The notes under the pieces were generated by a model that was not told the DNA's origin, did not search any database, and worked only from the letters and a program-made list of their open reading frames with translations. 64,000 bases of DNA from contig JAUYOG010000022.1 in assembly GCA_030695945.1 (NCBI GenBank), positions 1 to 64,000 of the forward strand, written 5' to 3'. Below are positions 22,155 through 30,431 of the stretch, in pieces. The translations under genes were made by a program, and so were the position numbers. How positions within the stretch are numbered: the first letter of the stretch is position 1; each line of letters starts with the position of its first letter. This DNA is from Ramlibacter sp. (GTDB lineage: Bacteria > Pseudomonadota > Gammaproteobacteria > Burkholderiales > Burkholderiaceae_C).

Positions 22155-23029
22155 GACTGATCGAGCTCGTCGAGGCGAGCGCCGCGCGCCTCGACGAGGC
22201 GGGCGTCGCCTTCGGCCATGGCACCGCCAACGCATTCGATGAAGCCGCGTGGCTCGTGTTGTGGCAACTGGGCCTGCCGCTGGACGACCTGGACGGCGTC
22301 GCCGACATGGCCGTGTCGCCGCAGCAGCAGGACAGCGTCGATGAGCTCGTCGCCGAGCGCATCCAGACGCGCAAGCCCGCCGCGTACCTCACGCGCGAAG
22401 CCTGGCTGCAAGGCGTACCGTTCTACGTGGACGAGCGCGCGATCGTGCCGCGCAGCCTCATTGCCGAACTGCTGGCCGATGGCAGCATCGACGCCTGGCT
22501 GGGCGAACACACCGCGCGCGTGCTGGACCTGTGCACCGGCAACGGCAGCCTGGCCGTGCTGACCGCGATGACCTATCCCGAAGTCATGGTGGACGCCGCA
22601 GACATCTCGGAGCCCGCGCTGGCAGTTGCACGGATCAACGTGGACAAGCACGGCCTGGCCGACCGCATCCGGGTTTTGCATTCCGACGGACTGCAGTCCG
22701 TGCAGGGCCCCTACGACCTGATCCTGTGCAACCCCCCTTACGTGAATGCGCAGAGCATGGCGCAGCTGCCCGCCGAATACCTGGCCGAGCCAGGGCTGGC
22801 ACTGGCCGGCGGCGCCGACGGCATGGATTTCGTGCGCACGCTGTTGCGCGACGCACCCGCCCACATGAGCGAGCGGGCCGTGCTGGTGCTGGAGATCGGC
22901 AACGAGCGCGGGCACTTCGAGGCCGCGTTCCCGCGCCTGGAAGTGGTGTGGCTGGAAACCAGCGCCGGTGAAGACCAGGTGCTGCTGGTGACCCGCGACG
23001 CGCTGCAAGGGCTGTCTTTGCGGGCCTGA
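22151..23029 (+). CDS. prmB: Ribosomal protein uL3 N5-glutamine methyltransferase PrmB
   Basis: A 292-residue SAM-dependent methyltransferase that modifies a glutamine of ribosomal protein L3. It has an N-terminal helical domain, an AdoMet site [14 protein letters not shown] (near 125-138), an acidic loop DAADIS and the diagnostic NPPYV of glutamine methyltransferases. PrmB rather than PrmC is chosen from the N-terminal region and its position after dapE. The ATG at 22151 overlaps dapE; a longer open frame upstream is a shadow of dapE. Confidence 0.9.
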   Translation: MRLIELVEASAARLDEAGVAFGHGTANAFDEAAWLVLWQLGLPLDDLDGVADMAVSPQQQDSVDELVAERIQTRKPAAYLTREAWLQGVPFYVDERAIVPRSLIAELLADGSIDAWLGEHTARVLDLCTGNGSLAVLTAMTYPEVMVDAADISEPALAVARINVDKHGLADRIRVLHSDGLQSVQGPYDLILCNPPYVNAQSMAQLPAEYLAEPGLALAGGADGMDFVRTLLRDAPAHMSERAVLVLEIGNERGHFEAAFPRLEVVWLETSAGEDQVLLVTRDALQGLSLRA

Positions 23030-23070
23030 CCCGCAATCCCATGGCGGCGTAGGTTCCTTTCGAGGCATGG

Positions 23071-23098
23071 ATCCCGGGTCGAGCCCGGGATGACAGCC
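23071..23098. repeat. REP-like hairpin (TCGAG loop)
   Basis: ATCCCGGG (23071-23078) pairs with CCCGGGAT (23084-23091) across a TCGAG loop and is followed by GACAGCC. A near-identical design occurs at 44575-44602 (ATTGCGGG, loop TCAAG, CCCGCAAT, GACAGCC). It is a small dispersed repeat, possibly acting as a terminator between prmB and the next gene. Confidence 0.6.
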
Positions 23099-23120
23099 AA
23101 CACGCGACAATAGAGCCCTT

Positions 23121-24362
23121 ATGACCCGAGAAATCACTACCCGCATCCTGCATGCCGACCGCCTGGGCACGGTCGAGCATGGTGCCATCCTCAAGCCGCT
23201 GCACATCGCCACCGCTTACGGTTACGAAACGGCCGAAGAACTCACCGCCGTCTTCCAGGGCGACAAGGGCGGCCACATCTATGGCCGGCAGGGCAACCCG
23301 ACCACGCAGGCCCTCGAAGCCAAGGTCAGCCTGATGGAAGACGCGGTGGGCACCGTGTGCTTCGCCACCGGCATGGCCGCCATCTGCTCGTCGATGATGG
23401 CGCTGCTCAAGAAGGGCGACCACGTCGTGGCCAGCCGCTTCCTGTTCGGCAACACGGCCAGCTGGCTGAACACCCTCACCCAGCTGGGCTGCGAAGTGAG
23501 CCTGGTGGACGCCACCGAGGCAGCCAACGTGCAGGAAGCCCTGCGGCCGGAAACGCGCATGGTCTTCGTCGAGACCATCGCCAACCCGCGCACCCAGGTC
23601 GCCGACCTCGAAGCCATCGGCAAGCTGTGCGCGATGCACGGCGTTCTCTACGTCGTGGACAGCACCATGACCACGCCCGCCCTCTTCCGGCCCAAGGCCG
23701 TCGGTGCGTCGCTGGTCGTGCATTCGCTCTCCAAGTCCATCTGCGGGCACGGCAACGCCCTGGGCGGGTCGATCTCGGACACCGGCCTGTACGACTGGGA
23801 CAAGTACCCCAACATCCTGCCCTCGTACCGCAAGGGGCCGGATGCCGGTTGGGGCCTGCTGCAGATCCGCAAGAAGGGCCTGCGCGACATGGGCGCGACG
23901 CTCAGCGCCGAGCATGGCCACCGCATCGCCGCCGGGGCCGAGACCCTGGCGTTGCGCATGGAGAGGGCCTGCGCCAACGCGCATGTGCTGGCGAAATGGC
24001 TGGATGACCAGCCCCTCGTCGCGAAAGTCCACTACCCCGGCCTCCAGAGCCACGTGCAGCACGCCCGGGCGAAGAAGCTGTTCAAGGACGCGGGCGCGCT
24101 GCTGAGCTTCGAGACCGTCGAGGGCGTCGACCCGTTCGACGTGCTCAACGCGCTGCAGCTGGTGATCAAGTCCAGCCACCTCGGCGACAACCGCACGCTG
24201 GCCCTGCCGGTGGCGCGCACGATCTTCTGGGAGATGGGCGCCGAGCAGCGCGAAAGCATGGAGATCGCCGATTCGCTGATCCGCGTCTCGGTCGGCATCG
24301 AGGCGCAAGCCGACCTGCTGGCCGACTTCCGGCAGGCCTTCGACAAGCTGGGACGCAAGTGA
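23121..24362 (+). CDS. Cystathionine gamma-synthase family PLP enzyme
   Basis: A 413-residue Cys/Met-metabolism PLP enzyme. The PLP lysine is in VVHSLSKSICGHGN (Lys205); YGRQGNPTT and FATGMAAI are the substrate and cofactor loops, and DSTMTTP carries the PLP-binding Asp. Relatives perform gamma-replacement or gamma-elimination on O-acyl-homoserine, cystathionine or methionine. The exact reaction cannot be assigned here; a sulfhydrylase or a gamma-lyase are both possible. It is transcribed with the ABC-F gene (GTGA overlap at 24359), an odd pairing functionally. Confidence 0.88.
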   Translation: MTREITTRILHADRLGTVEHGAILKPLHIATAYGYETAEELTAVFQGDKGGHIYGRQGNPTTQALEAKVSLMEDAVGTVCFATGMAAICSSMMALLKKGDHVVASRFLFGNTASWLNTLTQLGCEVSLVDATEAANVQEALRPETRMVFVETIANPRTQVADLEAIGKLCAMHGVLYVVDSTMTTPALFRPKAVGASLVVHSLSKSICGHGNALGGSISDTGLYDWDKYPNILPSYRKGPDAGWGLLQIRKKGLRDMGATLSAEHGHRIAAGAETLALRMERACANAHVLAKWLDDQPLVAKVHYPGLQSHVQHARAKKLFKDAGALLSFETVEGVDPFDVLNALQLVIKSSHLGDNRTLALPVARTIFWEMGAEQRESMEIADSLIRVSVGIEAQADLLADFRQAFDKLGRK

Positions 24363-26314
24363 TCTTCCTGCGCAACGTCATCCTTCGCCGCAGCGCGAAG
24401 GTGCTGCTGGACAACGTCTCCGTCACGCTGAACCCGGGCGAAAAGGTCGGTCTGGTCGGGCGCAACGGCGCCGGCAAGTCCACGCTCTTCGGCCTCATCA
24501 ACGGCACGCTGCACGAGGACAGCGGCGATTTCTCCATGCCCGCGCAATGGCGCCTGGGCCAGGTCGCGCAGAACATGCCCGAGACCGGCGAGTCGGCCAC
24601 CGACTTCGTGCTGGGCGGCGACACGCGCCTGATCGAGCTGCGCGAAGCCCTCGCGCGCGCCGAGGCCGCGCACGACCAGGACATGGACAACCACGACCTG
24701 GGGATGGAGATCGCGCACCTGCACTCCGACCTGGCCGATGCCGGCGAGCACGATGCCGTGCCGCGCGCCCAATCGCTGATCCTCGGCCTGGGCTTCAAGA
24801 CCAGCGAGCTGGAACAGCCGGTCAACAGCTTCTCCGGCGGCTGGCGCATGCGCCTGCAACTGGCCCGTGCGCTGATGTGCCCGTCGGACCTGCTGCTGCT
24901 GGACGAACCCACCAACCACCTGGACCTCGACGCGCTGGTGTGGCTGGAAGCGTGGCTCAAGCGCTATGCCGGCACGCTGATCGTGATCAGCCATGACCGC
25001 GAGTTCCTCGACGCGGTGACCGACGTCACCCTCCACATCGAGCGCCAGCAGCTCACGCGCTACGGCGGCAACTACAGCGCCTTCGAGACGTTGCGCGCGC
25101 AGCAGCTCGAACTGCAGCAATCGGCCTTCTCCAAGCAGAAGGAAAAGATCGCGCACCTGCAGAAGTTCATCGACCGCTTCAAGGCCAAGGCCTCCAAGGC
25201 GAAGCAGGCGCAAAGCCGCGTCAAGGCGCTGGAGCGCATGGAGAAGATCGCGCCGGTGCTGGCGGATGCCGAGTTCACCTTCGAGTTCAAGGAGCCGAAC
25301 AACCTGCCCAACCCGATGCTCGCCATCACGGACGGGCAATTCGGCTACACGGTGGACGGCACGCGGAAGCTGGTCGTGGGCGGCGTCAGCCGTACTGTCA
25401 TGGCCGGCCAGCGCATCGGCATCCTGGGCGCCAACGGCCAGGGCAAGTCCACGCTGGTCAAGACGATCGCCCGCGACATCCCGGCGCTGGGCGGCACCAT
25501 CACCGAGGGCAAGGGCCTGAAGATCGGCTACTTCGCGCAGCAGGAGCTGGACGTGCTGCGCCCGATGGACACGCCCCTGGAACACATGTTCCGCCTGGCG
25601 CGCGAGGCCGGGCCGAACTCCGGCGAGTCCGGCCGCGAGCAGGACTTGCGCAACTTCCTGGGCACGTTCAATTTCACGGGCGACATGGTCAAGCAGACCG
25701 TGGGCACCATGAGCGGCGGCGAGAAGGCGCGGCTGGTGCTGGCGATGATGGTGTGGCAGCGCCCCAACCTGCTGCTGCTGGACGAGCCGACCAACCACCT
25801 GGACCTCGCGACGCGCGAGGCCTTGTCGATGGCGCTGAACGAATTCGAAGGCACGGTCATGCTGGTCAGCCACGACCGCGCGTTGCTGCGCGCGGTGTGC
25901 GACGAGTTCTGGCTGGTCGGGCGGGGCCGGGTGTCGCCGTTCGACGGCGACCTGGACGACTACCAGAAGTACCTGCTGGATGAGGCGAAGCGCCTGCGTG
26001 AGGAAGCGCGCGCCGAGACCATCGCGGCCGCGCCCCCACCGCCGCCTCCGCCACCCGCGCCCCAGCCCAACCGCGCGCAGCTGGCGACGCGCGTCAAGCC
26101 GCTGCGGCGGGAGCTTGAACAAGCGGAAAAGCGCATGGCCGAGCTCAATGTCGACAAGGCAGCGCTCGAAGCGAAGCTGTCGGCGCAGCTGCCGCCGCCG
26201 GAAATCGCGCAGGCGGGACGGCGGCTGAAGGCCGTCAATGACGAGCTGCAGGCACTGGAAGAACGCTGGCTGGCGCTTTCCGGCGACATCGAGGCGATGG
26301 AAACAGCACGTTAG
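24359..26314 (+). CDS. ABC-F family ATPase (YheS-like)
   Basis: A 651-residue soluble protein with two ABC domains: Walker A GRNGAGKST (near 35) and GANGQGKST (near 360), signatures FSGGWRMRLQLA and MSGGEKARLVLA, and both Walker B motifs LLLLDEPTNHLDL. The inter-domain linker is long and basic, as in ABC-F translation factors that act at the ribosomal E site. After the second domain comes a run of prolines (APPPPPPPPAPQP) and a C-terminal coiled coil. The GTG start overlaps the preceding stop codon. The YheS-like assignment over Uup or EttA is from the N-terminal MIFLRNVILRRSAKVLLDN. Confidence 0.9.
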   Translation: MIFLRNVILRRSAKVLLDNVSVTLNPGEKVGLVGRNGAGKSTLFGLINGTLHEDSGDFSMPAQWRLGQVAQNMPETGESATDFVLGGDTRLIELREALARAEAAHDQDMDNHDLGMEIAHLHSDLADAGEHDAVPRAQSLILGLGFKTSELEQPVNSFSGGWRMRLQLARALMCPSDLLLLDEPTNHLDLDALVWLEAWLKRYAGTLIVISHDREFLDAVTDVTLHIERQQLTRYGGNYSAFETLRAQQLELQQSAFSKQKEKIAHLQKFIDRFKAKASKAKQAQSRVKALERMEKIAPVLADAEFTFEFKEPNNLPNPMLAITDGQFGYTVDGTRKLVVGGVSRTVMAGQRIGILGANGQGKSTLVKTIARDIPALGGTITEGKGLKIGYFAQQELDVLRPMDTPLEHMFRLAREAGPNSGESGREQDLRNFLGTFNFTGDMVKQTVGTMSGGEKARLVLAMMVWQRPNLLLLDEPTNHLDLATREALSMALNEFEGTVMLVSHDRALLRAVCDEFWLVGRGRVSPFDGDLDDYQKYLLDEAKRLREEARAETIAAAPPPPPPPPAPQPNRAQLATRVKPLRRELEQAEKRMAELNVDKAALEAKLSAQLPPPEIAQAGRRLKAVNDELQALEERWLALSGDIEAMETAR

Positions 26315-26355
26315 CGCCTCTTGAGCCACACTGGGGGTGTCCGCACACAGGAAAC

Positions 26356-26937
26356 ATGCCCACCGCCCTGCAACTCGCCGAAGGCAATCCCATCCTCGAA
26401 GATGCGGTGCGCCGCAGCCGCCAGCTGCTCAACCGCCGGGCCCTTGTCGGCGCCGCAGCAAGCGCTGTGCCCATCCCCGGGCTCGATTGGGCGGTGGACG
26501 CCGCGCTCCTGACGCGGCTGGTCCCCTCGATCAACGCCCAGTTCGGGCTGACCCCGCAGCAGCTGGACGCCCTGCCGGCCCACAAACGCGAGCAGGTGCA
26601 GAAGGCCCTGGCAATGGTCGGCTCCGTGCTGGTCGGCAAGTTCATCACACGGGACCTCGTGCTGCGCATGGCCCAGAAGGTCGGCGTGCGCTTCACGAGC
26701 AAGCAGGCCGCGAAGTACGTGCCCTTCGCAGGCCAGGCTGTCGCCGCCATCATGGGCTACACCGCGTTGCGCTACCTGGGCGAGGAACATATCAAGGACT
26801 GCGTGCGCGTGGCCAAGGAGGCACAGCTGCTGCTGCCCGCACCGGAGCCGGCGCGGGCAACAGCGCGCAAGCGCCCGCCCAAGGCTGCCTCAGTCGAACT
26901 GAACGGGGGCGAGAAAGGTCCCCGGCGCGTTCGCTGA
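26356..26937 (+). CDS. Uncharacterised protein, EcsC/DUF697-like
   Basis: A 193-residue protein of unclear function. The first 150 residues are helical with an AAASAVPIPGLDWAVDAALL segment resembling the hydrophobic core of DUF697/EcsC-type membrane-associated proteins, and a second glycine-rich hydrophobic patch (VPFAGQAVAAIMGYTALRYL). The tail is basic (RATARKRPPK). AGGAAAC precedes the ATG at 26356. It follows the ABC-F gene by 41 nt. Confidence 0.7.
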   Translation: MPTALQLAEGNPILEDAVRRSRQLLNRRALVGAAASAVPIPGLDWAVDAALLTRLVPSINAQFGLTPQQLDALPAHKREQVQKALAMVGSVLVGKFITRDLVLRMAQKVGVRFTSKQAAKYVPFAGQAVAAIMGYTALRYLGEEHIKDCVRVAKEAQLLLPAPEPARATARKRPPKAASVELNGGEKGPRRVR

Positions 26938-26988
26938 CTGGATCAGCCGGACGGCCTTGGCCACCGTCGATATGTATGAAAACTCATA

Positions 26989-27016
26989 TTGACAAGCACA
27001 GCGGCAGAGCCATATT
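26989..27016 (+). promoter_or_regulatory. Sigma-70-type promoter for the small ORF at 27023
   Basis: A consensus -35 box TTGACA (26989-26994) is followed after 16 nt by CATATT (27011-27016). The predicted start site falls at about 27023, the A of the ATG of the next ORF, so the transcript may be leaderless. Confidence 0.55.
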
Positions 27017-27022
27017 TAGTCG

Positions 27023-27295
27023 ATGGATAGGGATGACATCACTGATGCGTTCGCGCGTTGGAAGGTGGCCCAGGATGCTTTCCTGGCAACAGAGCAGCGG
27101 CTGTTCGACACCGTCGGCACGGGCGCGCGTCAACGCCCGGCGAAGAGCTTGAGCGTGACGGACCCCCTGTTCATCGAAGTCCAGGCGAAGCGCGCTCATG
27201 CCGAAGAACTGCTTCTGGGCGCGATGAAGCTCTTGCATGAGCGCCGTCACCCGAGCGCAACTCCAGCGACCCAGGGGGCACGCGACTTCCAATGA
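27023..27295 (+). CDS. Small hypothetical protein (90 aa)
   Basis: A 90-residue, probably cytoplasmic, helical protein (DITDAFARWKVAQDAFLATE; EVQAKRAHAEELLLGAMKLL). No family recognised. There is no Shine-Dalgarno before the ATG, but a promoter whose predicted transcript begins at the ATG lies upstream. It ends 5 nt before a strong hairpin. It lies just outside the left att site of the island, i.e. it is ordinary chromosome next to the original 3' flank of tRNA-Lys. Confidence 0.6.
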   Translation: MDRDDITDAFARWKVAQDAFLATEQRLFDTVGTGARQRPAKSLSVTDPLFIEVQAKRAHAEELLLGAMKLLHERRHPSATPATQGARDFQ

Positions 27296-27299
27296 ATAA

Positions 27300-27331
27300 G
27301 GGCTTGCTGCCATTTTCATGGCAGCAAGCCC
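27300..27331. terminator. Perfect 14-bp hairpin between small ORF and att site
   Basis: GGGCTTGCTGCCAT (27300-27313), loop TTTC, ATGGCAGCAAGCCC (27318-27331). It is perfectly paired. It lacks a T-run on the plus strand. It may terminate the 27023 gene; before island insertion it would also have lain just downstream of the tRNA-Lys 3' end. Confidence 0.6.
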
Positions 27332-27340
27332 CTGATGACC

Positions 27341-27385
27341 TGGTAGGACGTACAAGATTCGAACTTGTGACCAACGGATTAAAAG
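27341..27385 (-). repeat. attachment site (duplicated 3' part of tRNA-Lys)
   Basis: These 45 bases are identical to 31292-31336, the part of tRNA-Lys(UUU) running from the anticodon loop to the CCA end. Homology stops exactly in the anticodon loop (AAAAG, then GCGAA here against TCCGC in the real tRNA). This is the mark left by site-specific integration of a tyrosine-recombinase element. A hairpin (27381-27388 with 27397-27404) straddles its inner edge. Confidence 0.93.
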
Positions 27386-27836
27386 GCGAAAACCGGCGCC
27401 TTTTGGTCCGTGTAACCCAAGGCCTACAGACGCACGCACACCGTAGCCGGGTGCCATGCGTAGCCCGAGAACGCTGTCAGAAGCTACGTTTCAGCTACGT
27501 TGGAGCTACCTCATGCACCTGGACACCTCTGCGCGCTTTCGGGCCCGCCTTGCCCGTCTGCCGTCTTGGCTCGGGCCCACAACCACCTTGGCGGCCCACT
27601 TCGCCCGTCACGGCCCGGGATGGATACCTCGCCCAGTTCGATGGTTGCCGCTGCGACTCGTCTGCTTGGTTTACATCCCCTACGCCCGAGACTGGCTATA
27701 GGGGGTATGGGGGCTGTGGCCCCCATGGTGACCAGACTAGCGCTTGCCCGCACGTTGCTCGCGTGCGCGGCTTTGGAGCGCCCGTCTGGTGGACGCGCGC
27801 CCTGATCAACCTCTCTCCGCGATTAAAGGATCACAC
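27386..27836. other. Left arm of the island, no confident gene
   Basis: No gene is convincing in these 450 bases. Visible: a hairpin at the att edge (27381-27404); direct repeats of AGCTAC at an 11-bp period starting at 27482, 27493 and 27504, which may be integrase arm sites; and a GGGGGC...GCCCCC hairpin around 27713-27727. An open frame 27456-27701 (81 codons, MRSPRTLSE...) lacks a ribosome-binding site and recognisable features. Confidence 0.5.
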
Positions 27837-28049
27837 ATGACACAGCAAACCGTGAGCCGCAAGAAGGCAACATTGCACGTTTCTATCGAACCGGCGCTGT
27901 CCGACCGGCTCCGCGCGATCTGTGAGCGCATGGGACTGCCGCTCTCCCATTTCGCCTCCCTCGCACTAAGTCGAGAGGCTGCACGCTTTGAATCTGAGTT
28001 CGCCGTTGCACACCCCAGCACAGTGGCAACGCGAAGCGCTCGCCCTTGA
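27837..28049 (+). CDS. Small ribbon-helix-helix-like DNA-binding protein
   Basis: A 70-residue protein. A basic N-terminus with a predicted beta strand (KKATLHVSIEPAL) is followed by two helices (SDRLRAICERMGLPLSHFAS; LALSREAARFESEF). That is the layout of RHH (CopG/Arc) regulators. AAAGGA precedes the ATG at 27837. It probably regulates island genes; its targets are unknown. Confidence 0.6.
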   Translation: MTQQTVSRKKATLHVSIEPALSDRLRAICERMGLPLSHFASLALSREAARFESEFAVAHPSTVATRSARP

Positions 28050-28166
28050 TATGGGGTCGGCCGGGTTGCTACCGTGCCGACACCCGCGACCGGGTCCGGA
28101 GGGCACGGCGCGGGGGGCGAAGCGGTCGGCGGCCCGGCAGGGGCCACATGTCAAGGGTTCGCAGGG

Positions 28167-28823
28167 CTAGAGCTGGTTTAGCCACGCTTGAAACTTTTCA
28201 GGGTGAACACCTGGCTTTAGGAAGCGGTTCGCAGTGAGGTATGAAAGCGCCATTCCATTCTTCACAAATCGAGGAGGCGTAGTCGAATATTGGTTGAACG
28301 GAGATAAGGCGCTGTATCGGCTCCCGTATGGGGAGTATTGATTGAAGATCGACTTGGGGCTGTATCGGTTGCCGTAGTTACCAAATTGGTTCCGCAGCGA
28401 ATCTTTGTCAAAACGGTTCTTTGTCACCTTGCCTAGAAATGTTCCGTCGTTGGCTACTAACTCACTATCTAGGAGCGAATTCAGGGCAGAGAGATCTTGA
28501 TGCGACAACGGAGCCCGACCGTCTGAAAAAACATCTTGATATCCTGCCGGAAGACTCGGCATACGCAGCCGGTTGAAAGGCCGCAGCGGAGGGAAAGGAG
28601 GCAGCGGCGGTAGGGGGGCGAGTATCGGCAGTTGCGCAAGATGTGGTGCTGTGATCACGCGATCATCTTCTGTCAGGTGACCCAAGTAGCTGCCGTCCGG
28701 GTTATAGACGACCTTGCCGTGTCGGATGACACCTAGCCAATTGGCGTCCGGCGAAAACAAATTGTCCGACGACGCGAAGGCGACGTACTGGCCCTGCGTA
28801 TTGAAGATGTACCGGACCGACAT
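28167..28823 (-). CDS. Island cargo: repeat-rich protein resembling 4-fold beta flower proteins
   Basis: A 218-residue protein. The N-terminal half holds short repeated strand-turn units (IFNTQGQYVAFASSDNLF; VVYNPDGSYLGHLTEDDRV) like the '4-fold beta flower' family. A proline-rich hinge (LAPLPPLPPFPPLRPF) follows. The second half has a repeated NRYSPKSIFNQYSPYGSRYS-type block. No catalytic motif is seen. It starts 1 nt after the upstream membrane-protein gene and is surely co-transcribed. Function unknown; such small cargo pairs are often defence or toxin modules, but nothing here proves that. Confidence 0.6.
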   Translation of the reverse strand: MSVRYIFNTQGQYVAFASSDNLFSPDANWLGVIRHGKVVYNPDGSYLGHLTEDDRVITAPHLAQLPILAPLPPLPPFPPLRPFNRLRMPSLPAGYQDVFSDGRAPLSHQDLSALNSLLDSELVANDGTFLGKVTKNRFDKDSLRNQFGNYGNRYSPKSIFNQYSPYGSRYSALSPFNQYSTTPPRFVKNGMALSYLTANRFLKPGVHPEKFQAWLNQL

Positions 28824-28824
28824 A

Positions 28825-29250
28825 TCAGCTCTTGCGCATCGCGTAGTAGAGGCCGGCCCCTTGCAAGATTACGCCTATGGCCAGAAGTACCCCGCCCGGT
28901 ACTGTTGCTTTGTCGTTATCACTCGTGAGAAGGTTCGCACCCAAACCGATACACAGCGATGACAGGAAATAGAGACCGGCGGCCATGGATGTGTCGCTAG
29001 TCTTCTTCTCGTATCCGGTAACGTAGGTGCCGGCGGTGTTCAGGTCATTCTTGAGAGCAGCGTTCTCATCAGCGAGCTGCTTGTAGTAGTGCATGACCAT
29101 CGTGAGCGCCGGCTTGTTGTTCAACAAGTCGTCGACGGATAGTCCGGCAAGACTGGACATTGGTATGCCCAGCATGTTCTGGGGCCCGCCGGCGATCTGG
29201 GCTGGCTGCCCGGCAACGCCGCCTGTGCCTTGCTGCGGTGGCTGACTCAT
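28825..29250 (-). CDS. Island cargo: small two-TM membrane protein
   Basis: A 141-residue protein. It has a Gln/Gly-rich N-terminus, a coiled-coil-like helix (HYYKQLADENAALKNDLNTA, about 54-73), then two membrane helices (GLYFLSSLCIGLGANLL; GGVLLAIGVILQGAGLYYAM) and a short basic tail. The ATG at 29250 has GGGGAAG upstream and is preferred over a frame open to 29352. It is the first gene of a two-gene unit with 28167-28823. No family assigned. Confidence 0.6.
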   Translation of the reverse strand: MSQPPQQGTGGVAGQPAQIAGGPQNMLGIPMSSLAGLSVDDLLNNKPALTMVMHYYKQLADENAALKNDLNTAGTYVTGYEKKTSDTSMAAGLYFLSSLCIGLGANLLTSDNDKATVPGGVLLAIGVILQGAGLYYAMRKS

Positions 29251-29637
29251 CGACTTCCCCTCTGGTTCTGCTTGACATGGTAGCAGCGGATCAATGACAC
29301 TCAGCATTGTCGTAACTGACAAGGTTGCGGCGGCATACTCAAGGGCGAACAAGCACCAGCGGCACGCGTCGTTGGCAAGCTAATCCCAGCCCACCACCGG
29401 AATTGCCCGATGATCCGGCGGCCAGAGGACTACTCCATAGCATCGGCACCGCCGCGTTTTCCATTCCTGCTATGGAGTCCGTATGTGTGGTGCACCTGGC
29501 GCAGCGTCAATCGCTGCCGTCCATTCCCCATCTGAGAACCTCGGCGCCACCACTCTAGGCGCTGGGCTTGTCCCCAGTATCAACAACGTGAACAGGCGGG
29601 TGATATCACCTCGCAGGCGCCTTCTTGGATTGTTCAA
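29251..29637. other. Intergenic region inside the island with a perfect inverted repeat
   Basis: This 387-bp gap separates the minus-strand cargo from a plus-strand RHH-like gene and should hold both promoters. ACTCCATAGCA (29432-29442) and TGCTATGGAGT (29468-29478) are a perfect 11-bp inverted repeat 25 nt apart, a candidate operator. A smaller TTGTC...GACAA repeat lies around 29307-29323. No gene is supported. Confidence 0.5.
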
Positions 29638-29976
29638 ATGCCGTCCTACCCTCTCCGTGTCCCAGAGGCCCTTAACGAACTCGCGCGTGACCGCGCGGTC
29701 TCGATGGGACTCAGTTTCAACGCGTTCATTTGCCATGCTCTGGCGAGCTACCTGCAGCTGCTGGAGGTCGACGCCGGAGCAGCGATCGCCAATCAGCCAG
29801 AACTGGACAGGGCGCATCCTGACTGTGTTGAGCAGCCGGCGCCGCGATGGGCAACTGACGACCCGAAACCGGCTCTCGCGACAAGGCCTACCAAACGGCA
29901 ACGGCGGGCGCTCGCTGAATGGCACGAGCGGGAGCGATTGCGCAGGGGTGAGTTCGCGATTCCCAACATTGAGTGA
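29638..29976 (+). CDS. Arc/RHH-like small regulator
   Basis: A 112-residue protein whose start MPSYPLRVPEALNELARDRA and following SMGLSFNAFICHALASYLQL match the strand-helix-helix of Arc-type regulators used by phages and islands. The C-terminal part is Pro/Arg-rich and ends basic-acidic (EWHERERLRRGEF). No clear Shine-Dalgarno is seen. Probably regulates the island. Confidence 0.6.
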   Translation: MPSYPLRVPEALNELARDRAVSMGLSFNAFICHALASYLQLLEVDAGAAIANQPELDRAHPDCVEQPAPRWATDDPKPALATRPTKRQRRALAEWHERERLRRGEFAIPNIE

Positions 29977-30023
29977 GGCCCCAGTAGCAACAACGTGTTG
30001 GCCGCGCCGGCGGGTGAACGACC

Positions 30024-30431
30024 ATGGTTAGCACCCTCGGGCTCGAGCAGGCTGCACGCCTGCTGTACGTCCATCCCAAGACCCTTGCCGCGCGTGCACG
30101 ACTCGGCGTAATTCCCGGCTGTAAGGTCGGGAAGGCGTGGGTGTTCGTTGAATCGTTGTTGATCGAGTATCTGGTGGCACAATCGCTTTCGCGTGTGTCT
30201 GTAGCCGATGCTCAGGAGAAATCCGAATGCCTCTCTACAGAAGGAAAGACTCGCCCTATTGGTGGGTCAAACTGCCGCCCATCCGCGGCGAATCCAAGCC
30301 TCTATCGCGATCTACTGGGACTCCCAACCGAAAGCAAGCGCAGGAGTTCCACGACCGGCTCAAGGCCGAACGCTGGAATCAGGACAAGCTCGGAGCCAAG
30401 CCGCGCTACACATGGCAGGACGCGGTCGTGA
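30024..30431 (+). CDS. HTH (excisionase-like) protein overlapping the integrase gene
   Basis: A 135-residue protein. Residues 1-55 are a winged helix-turn-helix of the excisionase/MerR type (LGLEQAARLLYVHPKTLAAR, then GCKVGKAWVFVESLLIEYL). It would bind near att sites and control direction of recombination. The 3' 205 nt overlap the integrase gene in another frame, an extreme overlap. The overlapped tail is low-complexity and polar. Either the tail is tolerated, or the two genes evolved as one unit; similar tails are familiar from other integrase-linked HTH genes (recollection). Confidence 0.7.
   Translation: MVSTLGLEQAARLLYVHPKTLAARARLGVIPGCKVGKAWVFVESLLIEYLVAQSLSRVSVADAQEKSECLSTEGKTRPIGGSNCRPSAANPSLYRDLLGLPTESKRRSSTTGSRPNAGIRTSSEPSRATHGRTRS

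Noticed and set aside
27456-27701. 81-codon frame in the left arm of the island
   Set aside because: No Shine-Dalgarno, no recognisable domain, and it overlaps the candidate integrase arm repeats.
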